From Rubellimicrobium thermophilum DSM 16684 (GTDB lineage Bacteria; Pseudomonadota; Alphaproteobacteria; Rhodobacterales; Rhodobacteraceae): a stretch of DNA of 64,000 nucleotides. Made by a program: the position numbers and the translations under genes. The DNA lies in contig NZ_KE557322.1 in NCBI RefSeq assembly GCF_000442315.1, positions 212,447 through 276,446 of the forward strand. Reading direction: 5' to 3'. This document shows, piece after piece, positions 1 to 10,169 of the stretch; positions within the stretch are counted from its first letter, which is position 1; every line of letters starts with the position of its first letter. The notes under the pieces are model-generated. The model did no database searches, was not told the origin of the DNA, and was given only the letters and a program-made list of their open reading frames with translations.

Positions 1-1953
1 GAGAAGTCGGGTGGTCGCGACGCCGACAAGAAGGTCAAGCCTGTCCGCGAGCTCGAGGAGCGCCGGGGCGGCAAGCTCAGCCTGTCGCAGGTCCTCGATG
101 CCGAAGGCCGTCAGCGCAGCCTGGCCGCGATCCGCCGCAAGCAGGAGCGCGCCCGCCAGAAGGGCATGGCCCAGTCCGGCGAGCGGGAGAAGGTCGTGCG
201 GGATGTCCAGATCCCCGAGGCGATCACCGTGGGCGAACTGGCCAACCGCATGGCCGAGCGTGTCGCCGACGTCATCAAGGCGCTGATGCGCATGGGCGTC
301 ATGGCGACCCAGAACCAGACCATCGATGCCGACACCGCCGAGCTGATCGTCACCGAATTCGGCCATCGCGTCGTCCGCGTCTCGGACGCGGATGTGGAAC
401 ATGCCATCGACACGGTGCCCGACCGGCCCGAGGATCTGCGCCCGCGTCCGCCCATCGTCACCATCATGGGCCATGTGGACCACGGCAAGACCTCGCTGCT
501 CGATGCGATCCGCAAGACCAATGTGGCCGAGGGCGAGGCCGGGGGCATCACCCAGCATATCGGCGCCTATCAGGTGACCACCGAATCGGGGGCGGTGCTG
601 ACCTTCCTCGATACGCCGGGCCATGCCGCCTTCACCGCGATGCGCGCCCGCGGCGCGCAGGTGACGGATATCGTCGTGCTGGTGGTCGCCGCCGATGATT
701 CGGTCATGCCCCAGACCGTGGAGGCCATCAATCACGCCAAGGCTGCCGGCGTGCCGCTGATCGTCGCCATCAACAAGATCGACAAGCCCGATGCCGATCC
801 GCAGCGCGTGCGCACCGAACTTCTCCAGCACGAGGTCGTGGTCGAGAAGCTCTCGGGCGATGTCCAGGATGTGGAGGTCTCGGCCAAGACCGGACAGGGG
901 CTTGACGACCTGCTCGAGGCGATTGCCCTGCAGGCCGAGATTCTCGAGCTCAAGGCCAATCCCGCGCGGGCCGCGATGGGCGCCGTGATCGAGGCCAAGC
1001 TCGATGTCGGGCGCGGGCCGGTGGCCACCGTGCTGGTCCAGAACGGCACGCTGCGCAAGGGCGATGTCTTTGTCGTGGGCGAGAAATGGGGCAAGGTGCG
1101 TGCCCTGATCAGCGACCGCGGCGAGACCGTGACCGAAGCCGGTCCCTCGGTCCCTGTCGAGGTGCTGGGCCTCAACGGCACGCCCGAGGCGGGCGATGTG
1201 CTCCATGTCGTGGAGACCGAAGCCCAGGCGCGCGAGATTGCCGCCTATCGCGAGAATCTCGCCCGCGAGAAGCGGGCCGCGGCCGGTGCGACGGCGACGC
1301 TCGAGCAGCTCATGGCCCGCGCCAAGGCCGACAAGGCCGTCGCCGAACTGCCGGTGGTGGTCAAGGCGGATGTGCAGGGCTCGGCCGAGGCGATCGTGCA
1401 GGCGCTCGAGAAGGTCGGCAACGAGGAGGTGCGTGTGCGCGTCCTCCATTCCGGCGTGGGTGCGATCACCGAATCCGATGTGGGCCTGGCCGAAGCCTCC
1501 AAGGCACCGGTGATCGGCTTCAATGTCCGCGCCAATGCCCCGGCCCGCGCCGCCGCCAACCAGAAGGGCGTGGAGATCCGCTACTACTCGATCATCTACG
1601 ACCTGATCGACGACATCAAGGCGGCCGCCTCGGGCCTGCTCAAGGACGAGGTGCGCGAGAAGTTCATCGGCTATGCGAAGATCCTCGAGGTCTTCAAGGT
1701 GTCGAATGTCGGCAAGGTGGCCGGCTGCCTCGTCACCGAGGGGGTGGCGCGCAAATCTGCCGGGGTTCGTCTGCTGCGGGACAATGTCGTCGTCCACGAA
1801 GGCACGCTCAAGACGCTCCAGCGCTTCAAGGATCCGGTGCAGGAGGTCCAGTCCGGTCAGGAATGCGGCATGGCCTTCGACAATTACGACGATATCCGCC
1901 AGGGCGACGTCATCGAGATCTTCGAGCGCGAGACGGTCGAGCGCCGGCTGTAA
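1..1953 (+). CDS. infB: Translation initiation factor IF-2 (5'-truncated by window edge)
   Basis: IF-2 is the GTPase that delivers initiator tRNA to the small ribosomal subunit and drives subunit joining. The gene enters from the left edge in frame 1, so the start codon and the variable N-terminal region are absent; 650 residues are visible. A basic, charged linker comes first. Next is the G domain, with G1 GHVDHGKT (bases 469-492), G3 DTPGH (610-624) and G4 NKID (772-783). Domains II-IV follow, ending in TAA. A strong hairpin terminator lies about 40 bases after the stop, so this is the end of its transcription unit (in alphaproteobacteria usually nusA-infB). The visible reading frame is uninterrupted, and only the true start is unknown. 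Confidence 0.97.
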   Translation, partial: EKSGGRDADKKVKPVRELEERRGGKLSLSQVLDAEGRQRSLAAIRRKQERARQKGMAQSGEREKVVRDVQIPEAITVGELANRMAERVADVIKALMRMGVMATQNQTIDADTAELIVTEFGHRVVRVSDADVEHAIDTVPDRPEDLRPRPPIVTIMGHVDHGKTSLLDAIRKTNVAEGEAGGITQHIGAYQVTTESGAVLTFLDTPGHAAFTAMRARGAQVTDIVVLVVAADDSVMPQTVEAINHAKAAGVPLIVAINKIDKPDADPQRVRTELLQHEVVVEKLSGDVQDVEVSAKTGQGLDDLLEAIALQAEILELKANPARAAMGAVIEAKLDVGRGPVATVLVQNGTLRKGDVFVVGEKWGKVRALISDRGETVTEAGPSVPVEVLGLNGTPEAGDVLHVVETEAQAREIAAYRENLAREKRAAAGATATLEQLMARAKADKAVAELPVVVKADVQGSAEAIVQALEKVGNEEVRVRVLHSGVGAITESDVGLAEASKAPVIGFNVRANAPARAAANQKGVEIRYYSIIYDLIDDIKAAASGLLKDEVREKFIGYAKILEVFKVSNVGKVAGCLVTEGVARKSAGVRLLRDNVVVHEGTLKTLQRFKDPVQEVQSGQECGMAFDNYDDIRQGDVIEIFERETVERRL

Positions 1954-1992
1954 CCGCGGCCGGCCATCGCGCGCCCCATCGCCCGCCATGAC

Positions 1993-2017
1993 AAAGGCCC
2001 CCCCTGCGGGGGCCTTT
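1993..2017 (+). terminator. Rho-independent terminator after infB
   Basis: A perfect 10-bp inverted repeat (AAAGGCCCCC / GGGGGCCTTT) with a 5-base loop CCTGC begins 40 bases after the infB stop. The 3' arm ends in TTT followed by C, a short U tract typical of high-GC genomes. The A/T ends of the stem make it usable from both strands. Confidence 0.8.
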
Positions 2018-2225
2018 CGCATGGCCGGAGGGGGTTCGGACGGGGTGGCGCGGGCATTCGGGTCTCCTGTCTGGCGATGGGACCAGGATCCCGGACAGGA
2101 GTTAACAACGCGTAAACGCAACGCGCGCTGGTGTTGCGCTGCGCTGCGGCATCATAACATCATGGCAAACCGGAGGCTTGGCTGGAAAGCCCCCGCCAAT
2201 CAGACCGAAAGCCCGAAAAAAGGGT

Positions 2226-2372
2226 TTACGCGGCGCGAATCAGCGCCCGTTCGACGGGCCAGCCTTCGTAGAGGCGTCCGTCCACGCGGATGACGATACG
2301 CCCCGCTTCGGCATCCCGGACATAGAGGCCCTGGACGAAGCTGCAGCTGCCGATCTGGATGGTGCGGAACAT
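2226..2372 (-). CDS. Conserved small protein, 48 residues, unknown function
   Basis: A short reading frame of 48 codons plus TAA, starting at ATG 2372. The product begins MFRTIQIGSCSFVQG and ends in VERALIRAA. It is compact and beta-rich with alternating hydrophobic residues, has no membrane segment, and contains one cysteine. I recall similar proteins with an N-terminal (K/Q)IGSC.FVQG motif in Rhodobacteraceae, but no function is known to me. It lies about 105 bases downstream of mutT on the same strand and ends in front of the infB terminator. Support comes from the codon pattern (GC-rich third positions throughout) and from the recalled family. No clear Shine-Dalgarno sequence is visible. 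Confidence 0.6.
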   Translation of the reverse strand: MFRTIQIGSCSFVQGLYVRDAEAGRIVIRVDGRLYEGWPVERALIRAA

Positions 2373-2477
2373 CGGATTCACCCCGGAAAGACTGCCGGGG
2401 GCGAGACTGCCACGAATCGAGGCAACAATGAACAGAAATGTGACGGGATTGTGGCGGATCCGGGTCCGCCCTTGGTA

Positions 2478-2948
2478 TCAGAGCCAGTCGCGCAGGACGG
2501 GCAGCAGGGGCCGGTCCGCCGGGGGCATGGGATAGCGGGCCAGATCCCCCGGCCTCACCCAGGCCAGGTCCTGTCCTTCGCGCGGTTGCAGCACGCCCTG
2601 CCAGCGCCGACAGGCAAACAACGGCATGAGCAGGTGGAAATCGGGATAGGCATGGCTGGCGAAGGTCAGGGGGGCCAGACAGCTTTCCTGCGTGTCGATG
2701 CCGAGCTCCTCGCGCAGTTCGCGGATCAGGGCCGCTTCGGGCGTCTCGCCGGGCTCGACCTTGCCGCCGGGGAACTCCCACAGCCCGGCCATGGCCTTGC
2801 CTTCGGGACGGCGGGCCAGCAGCACGCGGCCGTCGCGGTCGATCAGCGCCACGGCCGCAACCAGGACGAGCCGGGGCGGATGCGCCCGCCCCGGATCCGC
2901 CGCGGCCGGTTCAGCTCCGGTAGTCGGCATTGATGGCGATGTAGCCAT
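2478..2948 (-). CDS. mutT: Nudix hydrolase, MutT-like 8-oxo-dGTP diphosphatase
   Basis: Removes oxidised 8-oxo-dGTP from the nucleotide pool to prevent A:T to C:G transversions. Residues about 61-84 form a complete Nudix box (GX5EX7REUXEEXGU pattern: GGKVEPGE..., RELREELGI), preceded by the MutT-type ...RPEGKAMAGLWEFPGG segment. Length of up to 156 residues fits; homologues usually begin near the LVLVAAVALI strand, so the first ~25 residues may be an over-extension. The first ATG (2948) lies inside the 3' end of argJ (38-bp overlap), implying translational coupling with argJ, which lies upstream on the same strand. A general Nudix pyrophosphatase is the alternative, but the spacing and the GLWEFPGG motif favour MutT. 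Confidence 0.9.
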   Translation of the reverse strand: MATSPSMPTTGAEPAAADPGRAHPPRLVLVAAVALIDRDGRVLLARRPEGKAMAGLWEFPGGKVEPGETPEAALIRELREELGIDTQESCLAPLTFASHAYPDFHLLMPLFACRRWQGVLQPREGQDLAWVRPGDLARYPMPPADRPLLPVLRDWL

Positions 2949-4125
2949 GGGTGAGATCGCAGGTCCACACGGTTGCCTGCCCCTCGCCGAGACCGAGATC
3001 GACGCCGAGCACCAGCTCCTGCCGTTTCATGTAGGCCGAGGCGGCCGCTTCGGAATAGTCGGGAACCCGTTCGCCATCGCGCGCGACCCAGAGATCGCCG
3101 AAGCGGATGGCAAGGCGGTCGCGGTCGGCCCGGGCGCCGGACTTGCCCACCGCCATGACGATGCGGCCCCAATTCGCGTCCTCGCCTGCACAGGCCGTCT
3201 TGACGAGCGGCGAATTGGCGATGGCAAAGGCCACGCGTGCCGCATCCGCCTCGGAGGCGGCCCCGGTCACCTGCACCTCGATGAGCTTGCTGGCGCCTTC
3301 CCCGTCGCGCACGACCTGCAGCGCCAGATCGCGGAAGACCGCCTCGAGCGCGGCGGCGAAGGCCGGTTCCCCGGCGGCATCCACGCCCGAAGCGCCCGTG
3401 GCCGCCACGAGCAGCGTGTCGGATGTCGAGGTGTCGCCATCCACGGTGATGCGGTTGAAGGTCCGCGCGCAGGCCGCCGAAACCAGCGTCTGCAGGGGCG
3501 CGCGGGCGATGCGGGCATCGGTCCAGACATAGACGAGCATGGTGGCCATGTCCGGCGCGATCATGCCCGACCCCTTGGCGATTCCGGCGATGTGCACCGT
3601 CCCGCCGGGGAGATCGACCACGGCCCCCGCTCCCTTGGGGAAGGTGTCGGTGGTCATGATGGCGCGGGCTGCCCCCTCGATATCCGGTCCGAGGCGATCC
3701 CGGAGCGTCGGCGGGACGGCGGCGATCCTCTCCCAGGGGAGGGGTTCGCCGATCACGCCGGTCGAGGCGGTGAAGATCCGTCCGCCCGGTATCCCGAGAA
3801 GGCCGGATGCGGCGGCGCAGAGGCCGGCCACGGCCGCCTCTCCCCGCCGTCCGGTGAAAGCATTGGAATTGCCCGAATTGACAAGGAAGGCGGCAGGGCC
3901 GCCTTCGGCGAGGGGCAGCTTGGCCTCGCAATCGCGCACGGGGGCCGATCGGGTGGCCGAACGGGTGAAGGTGCCCGCCACCGTGGCCTCCTCCATGACG
4001 GCGAGCATGACATCGGTGCGCCCCTTGTAGCGCACCCCGGCCTCGGCGGCGGCGAAGCGGACCCCCCGCACGGGCGGGAGATCCGGAAAGCGTGCCGGGG
4101 CAAGCGGCGAGACGGTCCCGGCCAT
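2911..4125 (-). CDS. argJ: Bifunctional ornithine acetyltransferase / N-acetylglutamate synthase
   Basis: ArgJ transfers the acetyl group of N-acetylornithine to glutamate, recycling it in arginine biosynthesis, and in many bacteria also makes N-acetylglutamate from acetyl-CoA. The 404-residue product matches the family length. It carries the self-cleavage region KGSGMIAPDMATMLVY, in which the Thr of ATML is the catalytic nucleophile that becomes the N-terminus of the beta chain. The C-terminal THGYIAINADYRS is also typical. The start MAGTVSPLAP is chosen because its ATG (4125-4123) overlaps the TGA of the upstream isomerase gene as TGATG, giving translational coupling. argG, from the same pathway, is about 14 kb away. 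Confidence 0.96.
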   Translation of the reverse strand: MAGTVSPLAPARFPDLPPVRGVRFAAAEAGVRYKGRTDVMLAVMEEATVAGTFTRSATRSAPVRDCEAKLPLAEGGPAAFLVNSGNSNAFTGRRGEAAVAGLCAAASGLLGIPGGRIFTASTGVIGEPLPWERIAAVPPTLRDRLGPDIEGAARAIMTTDTFPKGAGAVVDLPGGTVHIAGIAKGSGMIAPDMATMLVYVWTDARIARAPLQTLVSAACARTFNRITVDGDTSTSDTLLVAATGASGVDAAGEPAFAAALEAVFRDLALQVVRDGEGASKLIEVQVTGAASEADAARVAFAIANSPLVKTACAGEDANWGRIVMAVGKSGARADRDRLAIRFGDLWVARDGERVPDYSEAAASAYMKRQELVLGVDLGLGEGQATVWTCDLTHGYIAINADYRS

Positions 4126-5099
4126 CAGTCGTCGAGCAGGTCGGGATTCAGGGCCGTCGCCGGATCGAAGCTGCCCTCGGGGGCGCGTTCGACCGTGCCG
4201 GCTGCGGTCAGTTCGGCGATGCGCGCCTCGACCGCCTCGCGGCGGAGTTGCGCCTCGATCTCCTCGCGCACCTCCTCGAGGGTGGGGACGGGCTTGGGGC
4301 GCGTCTCCTCGAGCCGGATGACATGCCAGCCGAACTGGGACTGCACGGGGTCGGACAGCTCTCCCGGTTCGAGCGCGGCCACGCCCTGTTCGAATTCGGG
4401 GACCATCATGCCGGGGCCGAACCAGCCCAGATCGCCGCCCTGCGCGCCCGATCCGGTGTCGGTCGAGACCTCCTGCGCCACGGCGGCGAAATCCTCGCCG
4501 GCCTCGAGGCGGTCGAGAACGGCCTGGGCCTCCTCCTCGGTGGCCACGAGGATGTGCCGGGCGTGCCATTCCACGCCGGGTTCCTGCGAGCCGTATTGCG
4601 CATCATAGGCCGCCTGAACGGCCTCTTCGGAGAGGGGGGCGCTCATGAGGCTGTCGATCGCCTCGCCGGCGAGCAGGCTGCGCCGTTCCACCGCAAGGGC
4701 GAGGGCGGCGCGCGGGGTCAGTTCCGGTACGGTCTGGGCCAGCAGCTCCTGCTGGACGAGCTGATCGACGAGGCCGGGGAAGAGGATGTCGGGCGGCAGC
4801 ATCTGATACTGTGCCGGCAGACGCGAAGCGGCGACCAGCACCTCGCCCAGGGTGATCGCCGTGCCGTTGACCGTCGCCACGACGCTGTCGCGCGTGGGGG
4901 CCGGCGCTTCGGCGGCGGCGTCCGCGGCAGGCGACTCGGCCGCGGGCGACTCGGCCGCGGGCGACTCGGCCGCGGGGGACTCGGGCGCGGGGGTCTCCGC
5001 AGCCTCCGGGGCCTCCTGGGGGGCCTCCTGGGCGGTCAGGGGCAGGGCAAGCGCCAGTGCGATCAGCGAGGCAGTCGTGGGAAGGAACCGTCGGGCCAT
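4125..5099 (-). CDS. Parvulin-type peptidyl-prolyl cis-trans isomerase, exported
   Basis: A periplasmic foldase of the PpiC/SurA type that isomerises X-Pro bonds in exported proteins. Residues 1-23 form a signal peptide (MARRFLPTT, hydrophobic core, cut after LTA). A low-complexity Pro/Ala/Glu/Ser linker follows (about residues 25-68), then a SurA_N-like helical region. The parvulin domain spans about residues 180-270 and shows HARHILV, GGDLGWFGPGMMVPEFE and QFGWHVIRLEE. The gene is divergent from secA across 214 bp and coupled to argJ downstream. The linker is encoded by a 15-bp tandem repeat and may vary in length between strains. It could equally be named plp or ppiC; I do not assign a symbol. 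Confidence 0.93.
   Translation of the reverse strand: MARRFLPTTASLIALALALPLTAQEAPQEAPEAAETPAPESPAAESPAAESPAAESPAADAAAEAPAPTRDSVVATVNGTAITLGEVLVAASRLPAQYQMLPPDILFPGLVDQLVQQELLAQTVPELTPRAALALAVERRSLLAGEAIDSLMSAPLSEEAVQAAYDAQYGSQEPGVEWHARHILVATEEEAQAVLDRLEAGEDFAAVAQEVSTDTGSGAQGGDLGWFGPGMMVPEFEQGVAALEPGELSDPVQSQFGWHVIRLEETRPKPVPTLEEVREEIEAQLRREAVEARIAELTAAGTVERAPEGSFDPATALNPDLLDD
4931..4990. repeat. 15-bp in-frame tandem repeat in the isomerase linker
   Basis: Three exact copies of GCGACTCGGCCGCGG (4931-4945, 4946-4960, 4961-4975) and a fourth diverged copy (4976-4990). On the coding strand each unit encodes one PAAES pentapeptide of the periplasmic linker. The length is a multiple of three, so copy changes would not shift the frame. 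Confidence 0.9.
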
Positions 5100-5313
5100 G
5101 AAAACGAAGCCTTGATGAGGCGGGGCCGGATGGACCGGGGGCCTCCGCGTTGACAGCCGGTCCGCCCCCCCTTATCTCCGCGATCGGCCGGAGGGCGGCA
5201 TGCGGCCCCCCCTTTAGGCCGCGCGCGCCCGGGCCACAAGGAACCTTCTCGGGAGCAGCCACGGGAAATGCGCGGGCGGGGCCGGCCGCCACCACGGGTT
5301 AAGGACGCGAAGC

Positions 5314-8112
5314 ATGGGTCTCGGAACGCTGGCGCGCAAGGTCTTCGGCACCCCGAATGACCGCAAGATCAAGGCTGCGCGCCCCCTTGTCGCCGCCATC
5401 AATGCCAGGGAGGACTGGGCGAAGGCCCTGAGCGAGCAGGGCCTGAAGGACGAAACGGCCCGCCTTCGCGAACGCGCCCGGGCCGGCGAGCCGCTCGATG
5501 CGCTGCTGCCCGAATGCTTCGCCCTCGTGCGCGAGGCCGGGCGCCGCGCGCTCGGCCTGCGGGCCTTTGATGTTCAGCTCCTCGGCGGCATCTTCCTCCA
5601 TCAGGGCAACATCGCCGAGATGAAGACCGGCGAGGGCAAGACGCTGGTCGCCACCTTCCCGGCCACGCTCAATGCGCTGGCGGGCAAGGGTGTGCATATC
5701 GTCACCGTCAACGATTATCTCGCCCGGCGCGATGCCGAATGGATGGGCAAGGTCTATGGCGCGCTGGGACTGACCACCGGCGTCGTTGTCCCCCATCAGC
5801 CCGAGGCCGAGAAGCGGGCCGCCTATCAGGCCGACATCACCTATGCCACCAACAACGAGCTGGGCTTCGACTATCTGCGCGACAACATGCGCTCGGACCT
5901 CGCCCAGATGGTCCAGCGCGGGCATCACTATGCCATCGTGGACGAGGTGGACTCGATTCTCATCGACGAGGCGCGCACCCCGCTCATCATCTCGGGGCCC
6001 TCGCAGGATCGGTCCCATCTCTACCGGGCGGTGGATGCCCTGATCCCCTCGCTGCCCGAGTCGGGCTACGAGGTGGACGAGAAGACCCGCAACGTCACCT
6101 TCACCGACGAGGGCAATGACGCGCTCGAGGCGGCGTTGCGTCAGGCCGGCCTGCTGCCCGAGGGGCAGTCGCTCTACGATCCCGAATCGACCACGCTCGT
6201 CCACCACGTCAACCAGGCGCTGCGGGCCCACAAGCTGTTCCACAGGGACAAGGAATACATCGTCCGCGACGGGCAGGTGGTCCTCATCGACGAGTTCACC
6301 GGGCGGATGATGATCGGTCGGCGACTGTCGGACGGCCTTCACCAGGCCATCGAGGCCAAGGAGGGCGTGGCCATCCAGCCGGAGAACGTCACCCTCGCCT
6401 CGATCACCTTCCAGAACTATTTCCGCCTCTATGAGAAGCTGGCCGGGATGACCGGCACCGCCCTGACCGAGGCCGACGAATTCCGCGAGATCTACGGCCT
6501 CGGCGTCGTCGAGATTCCCACCAACCGCCCCGTCGCCCGCATCGACGAGAACGATCAGGTCTATCGCACCGCGCGCGAGAAATATCAGGCCATCGTCGCC
6601 GCCATCCGCGACGCGCATGCCCGCGGCCAGCCGATCCTGGTGGGAACCACCTCGATCGAGAAGTCCGAGATGCTCTCGGCGCTGCTGCGCAAGGAGGGCA
6701 TCCCGCACAATGTCCTCAATGCCCGCGAACATGCGCGCGAGGCGCAGATCGTGGCCGAGGCCGGCCAGCCCGGCGCCGTGACCATCGCCACCAACATGGC
6801 CGGACGGGGCACCGACATCCAGCTCGGCGGCAATGTGGAGATGCGCGTCCTCGAGGCGCTGTCCGCCGACCCGCAGGCCCATCCCGACGAGGTGCGCGCC
6901 CGCATCGAGGCCGAACATGCGGCCGACCGCCAGCGCGTGATCGAGGCGGGGGGGCTCTTCGTCCTGGCCACCGAACGCCACGAAAGCCGCCGCATCGACA
7001 ACCAGCTGCGCGGCCGCTCGGGCCGGCAGGGAGATCCGGGCCGCTCGGCCTTCTTCCTGTCGCTCGAGGACGATCTCATGCGCATCTTCGGGTCTGAGCG
7101 GCTGGACAAGGTCCTCTCCACGCTCGGCATGAAGGAGGGGGAGGCGATCGTCCACCCCTGGGTCAACAAGTCGCTCGAACGCGCGCAGGCCAAGGTCGAG
7201 GCCCGCAACTTCGACATCCGCAAGCAGCTGCTGAAGTTCGACGATGTCATGAACGACCAGCGCAAGGTGATCTTCGCCCAGCGGCGCGAGATCATGGAGG
7301 CGCAGGATGTCACCGACATCGTCGCCGACATGCGCCATCAGGTCGTGGCCGACCTCGTGGACCGCTTCATGCCGCCCCGCAGCTATCCCGAACAATGGGA
7401 TGTCGAGGGGCTGGCGCAGGCGGTGCGCACGACCCTGGGCCTTGATGCCGAGCGCGCCCCCGTGGCCGCCTGGGCCGCCGAGGAAGGCGTAGATCAGGAC
7501 CGTCTGCGCGAGCGGCTCGAAGAGGCCGCGGACGCCCTCATGGCCGAGAAGGAGACGGCCTTCGGTCCCGAGGCGATGCGCTCGATCGAGAAGCAGCTCC
7601 TTCTGCAGACCATCGACGGCAAATGGCGCGAACATCTGTTGCGCCTCGAGCATCTGCGGTCGGTCGTGGGATTCCGCGGCTATGCCCAGCGCGATCCGCT
7701 CAACGAATACAAGACCGAGGCCTTCCAGCTCTTCGAGAGGCTGCTCGATGGCCTGCGCGAGGAGGTGACGCAGAAGCTCGCCCAGATCCGTCCCATGACC
7801 GCGGAGGAGAGCCAGGCGCTGCTCCAGCAGCTCCTGGCCCAGCGGCGCGCGCAGGGGGGCATGCAGGGGGGCGCGGCGATGCCCGCCGGGGCCATGCCGC
7901 CTGCGCCCGCGGGCGAGAGGACCGGCACGCCGGCACGGGTGGCGGCGCCCCTCCAGGTCACGGTCGGTGTGGAACAGCCCGCAGCCACGCCGGGAACCCC
8001 GCGCGAGGGGTTCCGCGAGGATGACCCCTCGACCTGGGGGAATCCGGGGCGCAACGATCCCTGTCCCTGCGGATCGGGCCGGAAGTTCAAGCACTGTCAC
8101 GGCGCCTACTGA
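5314..8112 (+). CDS. secA: Preprotein translocase ATPase SecA
   Basis: The motor ATPase that pushes unfolded preproteins through SecYEG. The 932 residues match the alphaproteobacterial length. Seen: Walker A MKTGEGKT (about residues 103-110), DEAD-type [20 protein letters not shown], the [15 protein letters not shown] preprotein-crosslinking region, the NMAGRGTDI and [10 protein letters not shown] helicase motifs, and the C-terminal zinc/SecB-binding motif [13 protein letters not shown] (about residues 916-928). ATG 5314 is preceded by AAGGA at 10-base spacing. Transcription is divergent from the isomerase gene, so the 214-bp gap should hold both promoters. The intact 2.8-kb frame contrasts with the many broken frames elsewhere in the window. 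Confidence 0.98.
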   Translation: MGLGTLARKVFGTPNDRKIKAARPLVAAINAREDWAKALSEQGLKDETARLRERARAGEPLDALLPECFALVREAGRRALGLRAFDVQLLGGIFLHQGNIAEMKTGEGKTLVATFPATLNALAGKGVHIVTVNDYLARRDAEWMGKVYGALGLTTGVVVPHQPEAEKRAAYQADITYATNNELGFDYLRDNMRSDLAQMVQRGHHYAIVDEVDSILIDEARTPLIISGPSQDRSHLYRAVDALIPSLPESGYEVDEKTRNVTFTDEGNDALEAALRQAGLLPEGQSLYDPESTTLVHHVNQALRAHKLFHRDKEYIVRDGQVVLIDEFTGRMMIGRRLSDGLHQAIEAKEGVAIQPENVTLASITFQNYFRLYEKLAGMTGTALTEADEFREIYGLGVVEIPTNRPVARIDENDQVYRTAREKYQAIVAAIRDAHARGQPILVGTTSIEKSEMLSALLRKEGIPHNVLNAREHAREAQIVAEAGQPGAVTIATNMAGRGTDIQLGGNVEMRVLEALSADPQAHPDEVRARIEAEHAADRQRVIEAGGLFVLATERHESRRIDNQLRGRSGRQGDPGRSAFFLSLEDDLMRIFGSERLDKVLSTLGMKEGEAIVHPWVNKSLERAQAKVEARNFDIRKQLLKFDDVMNDQRKVIFAQRREIMEAQDVTDIVADMRHQVVADLVDRFMPPRSYPEQWDVEGLAQAVRTTLGLDAERAPVAAWAAEEGVDQDRLRERLEEAADALMAEKETAFGPEAMRSIEKQLLLQTIDGKWREHLLRLEHLRSVVGFRGYAQRDPLNEYKTEAFQLFERLLDGLREEVTQKLAQIRPMTAEESQALLQQLLAQRRAQGGMQGGAAMPAGAMPPAPAGERTGTPARVAAPLQVTVGVEQPAATPGTPREGFREDDPSTWGNPGRNDPCPCGSGRKFKHCHGAY

Positions 8113-8265
8113 GGCGCGTCCGCCGCTCCCGGAGACGGCAGGAGCGGGGCAGGGCAGGCCGGCCTCGCCCCCAAGAGTTCATGCCGCCGCCGCCGGCCCG
8201 CCTCGGCAGGGCCGCAAATCCGGAGGAGGATGGCCTTCAGACCCCGATGGTCAGGAGGCTGCCCG

Positions 8266-9343
8266 ATGTCCCGATCGCCATCCCGTCCGATTCCCCCGAT
8301 CCGTCACGCCGTGGCGGCGCTGGGGGCCTTCGCCGTCACGCTGGCCGGTGGCCTGCTCTGGGAGAGTCGTGCGCGGCTGGCCGGATGGGCCGGGGACGCC
8401 ATGCCCGTGCCGGTGACGGCTGCGCTGGCCGTGGTCGGGTTGCGTCCTGCCGTCCCGGCCGCCGAGGCTGCCGCCCCTGTCGTCCGGGGCGGCGCGATGC
8501 CGGCCGACGGGGCGACCCCCGCCGCCCTTGTCATGCCGGCCGCCCGCATCCTGCCGGGCGGGCCGGGGGGGCCTGCCGGGGGTGGGGCGTCGCTGGTCGC
8601 CCGGCTGACCGATGTCGCCCCGTGGCCTTCGTGATGCCCGAGGCGCGTCCCCCGTGGGCGGGGCGTGCGATCTGTCGCTCGGGCTGGAGGTCGAGCCGCT
8701 CGCCCTTGTCGCGGTGACGATCGAGGCGCCCTGTGCCGCCGGTGGGGCCGCCGTGCTGCATCATGAGGGGCTGGACGTCTCGGTGCTGCTCGATGCCGAG
8801 GGGCGGGCCGAGACGATCCTGCCGGCCCTGGCGGTGCAGGCGGCCATCCGGGCCGAGGCAGGGGGGCAGTCCGCCGCCGCGGCCGTGACCGTGCCCGAAG
8901 CGGCCCGGATCGACCGTGCGGTCCTGATGTGGCAGGGCGAGCGGGGGGCCGAGCTCCATGCGCGCGAGTTCGGGGCCGACTATGGCAGCCCCGGTCATGT
9001 CTGGGCCGGGGCGCCTGGCGATGTCGAGGCGGCTCTGCGCGGCGAGGGGGGCATGATGCTCTCGCTGGGCGATTCGCGCATTCCCGGTGCGCGGATGGCC
9101 GAGGTCTATACCTTCCCCACGGGGATGGCGGCGCGGTCCGGCGCGGTGGCCCTCAGCATCGAGACGCCGGTGGCCGCGACGACCTGTGGCCGCGTGATCG
9201 AGGCGCGGACGATCCAGATCTCGCCCGGCGTTCCGGCTCCTCTGACGCGCGATCTGTCCCTGCCCGTGCCGGGCTGCGAGATGGAGGGCGAATGGCTCGT
9301 GCTGTCGGACATGCTTCAGGGGCTGACGATCGCCGCGCGGTGA
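8266..9343 (+). CDS. Membrane-anchored protein downstream of secA (frameshifted)
   Basis: Two adjacent frames appear to form one gene of about 358 residues. The first (from ATG 8266) has an N-terminal membrane segment (HAVAALGAFAVTLAGGLLW) and an Ala/Pro-rich stretch. The second (to 9343) has a beta-rich domain with IHAREFGADYG-like LHAREFGADYGSPGHVW, LSLGD and MAEVYTFPTG. Frame 1 must pass to frame 2 between 8609 and 8634. One extra C in the CCCC run at 8618-8621 would do it. I recall Rhodobacteraceae proteins annotated 'translocase' beside secA with both parts in one chain; the function is unproven. The start at 8266 is preferred because AGGAGG lies 7 bases upstream. Alternative: two coupled genes. 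Confidence 0.6.
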
Positions 9344-9359
9344 TGTTTCACGTGAAACG
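9344..9359. promoter_or_regulatory. parS-like ParB-binding site (15/16)
   Basis: TGTTTCACGTGAAACG matches the bacterial parS palindrome TGTTTCACGTGAAACA at 15 of 16 positions; only the last base differs. It lies between the convergent ends of the secA-linked gene and radC. ParB loads here to form the partition complex near the chromosome origin. Confidence 0.75.
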
Positions 9360-9375
9360 CTCCCCCCCCCGCGCC

Positions 9376-10146
9376 TTACAGCAGGCCTTCGGCGCGGAAG
9401 CTGATCTCCCGTCCGCGGCCGATCACCAGGTGATCATGCAGCGAAAGGCCCAGCGCCTCGGCCCCTGTCTCGATCTGGCGGGTCATGGCGATGTCCGCCT
9501 CTGACGGGGTCGGGTCGCCCGAAGGATGGTTGTGCACGAGGATCAGGGCCGATGCCCCGAGCTCCAGCGCCCGGCGGAGAACCTCGCGCGGGTAGAGCGG
9601 AACATGGTCCACCGTGCCTTCGCCCTGTTCCTCGTCGGCGATGAGACGGTTCTTGCGGTCCAGATAGAGGACGCGAACCTGTTCGCGGTCGCGATGGGCC
9701 ATGACGGTGCGGCAATATTCGAGAAGCTGCGCCCAGGAGGAGACCACGACCCGCCCCATGACACGCGCGCGCGCCATGCGATGGGCCACCGCCTCGGTGA
9801 TCTTCAGCTCGAGCGCGATGGCGGGGCCGACGCCGGGAACCTCGACAAGGCGGGGAATCGGGGCCGCCAGCACCGAGGCGAGATCGCCGAAGGCATCAAG
9901 CAGGGCCCGCGCGACAGGCTTGACATCCTGCCGTTCCATGACGCGGAACAGCAGCAGTTCCAGCAGCTCGTAATCCGGCATCGCCTCTGCCCCGCCGTCC
10001 CGGAACCGCGCGCGCAGGCGGGCGCGATGGCCGGCAATGTAGGAAGGCAGCCGCCCCCCCGCCGGCAGCGGGACAGGGACGGCCTCATCCCCCGCCGGTT
10101 CTGGGGCAGGAAAGAGAGGAAGCGGTTCGGCAAGTTCCCGTGGCAT
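9376..10146 (-). CDS. radC: RadC family (JAB/MPN+) protein
   Basis: A 256-residue member of the RadC family, historically called a DNA repair protein although its biochemical role is unsettled. An N-terminal helix-hairpin-helix-like region (YELLELLLFRV... and VPGVGPAIALELK) is followed by the MPN+ metal-binding motif HNHPSGDPTPSEAD (about residues 205-218) with both His and the Asp present. The start MPRELAEP (ATG 10146) is chosen because further upstream extension is low-complexity. A perfect CtrA-type box lies 24-38 bases upstream of this start. The 3' end converges on the preceding gene with a parS site between them. Confidence 0.93.
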   Translation of the reverse strand: MPRELAEPLPLFPAPEPAGDEAVPVPLPAGGRLPSYIAGHRARLRARFRDGGAEAMPDYELLELLLFRVMERQDVKPVARALLDAFGDLASVLAAPIPRLVEVPGVGPAIALELKITEAVAHRMARARVMGRVVVSSWAQLLEYCRTVMAHRDREQVRVLYLDRKNRLIADEEQGEGTVDHVPLYPREVLRRALELGASALILVHNHPSGDPTPSEADIAMTRQIETGAEALGLSLHDHLVIGRGREISFRAEGLL

Positions 10147-10169
10147 GGGGGCAGTCTGCCAGGCGATGG

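Noticed and set aside
2102-2116. CtrA-like TTAA-CAACGCG-TAAA after infB
   Set aside because: Spacing fits with one mismatch, but it lies between the 3' ends of infB and a minus-strand gene, so it faces no promoter. Probably chance.
5299-8100. A 933-codon open frame antisense to secA
   Set aside because: It mirrors the secA frame in GC-rich DNA, and its translation is low-complexity with no recognisable domain. SecA on the other strand is fully conserved.
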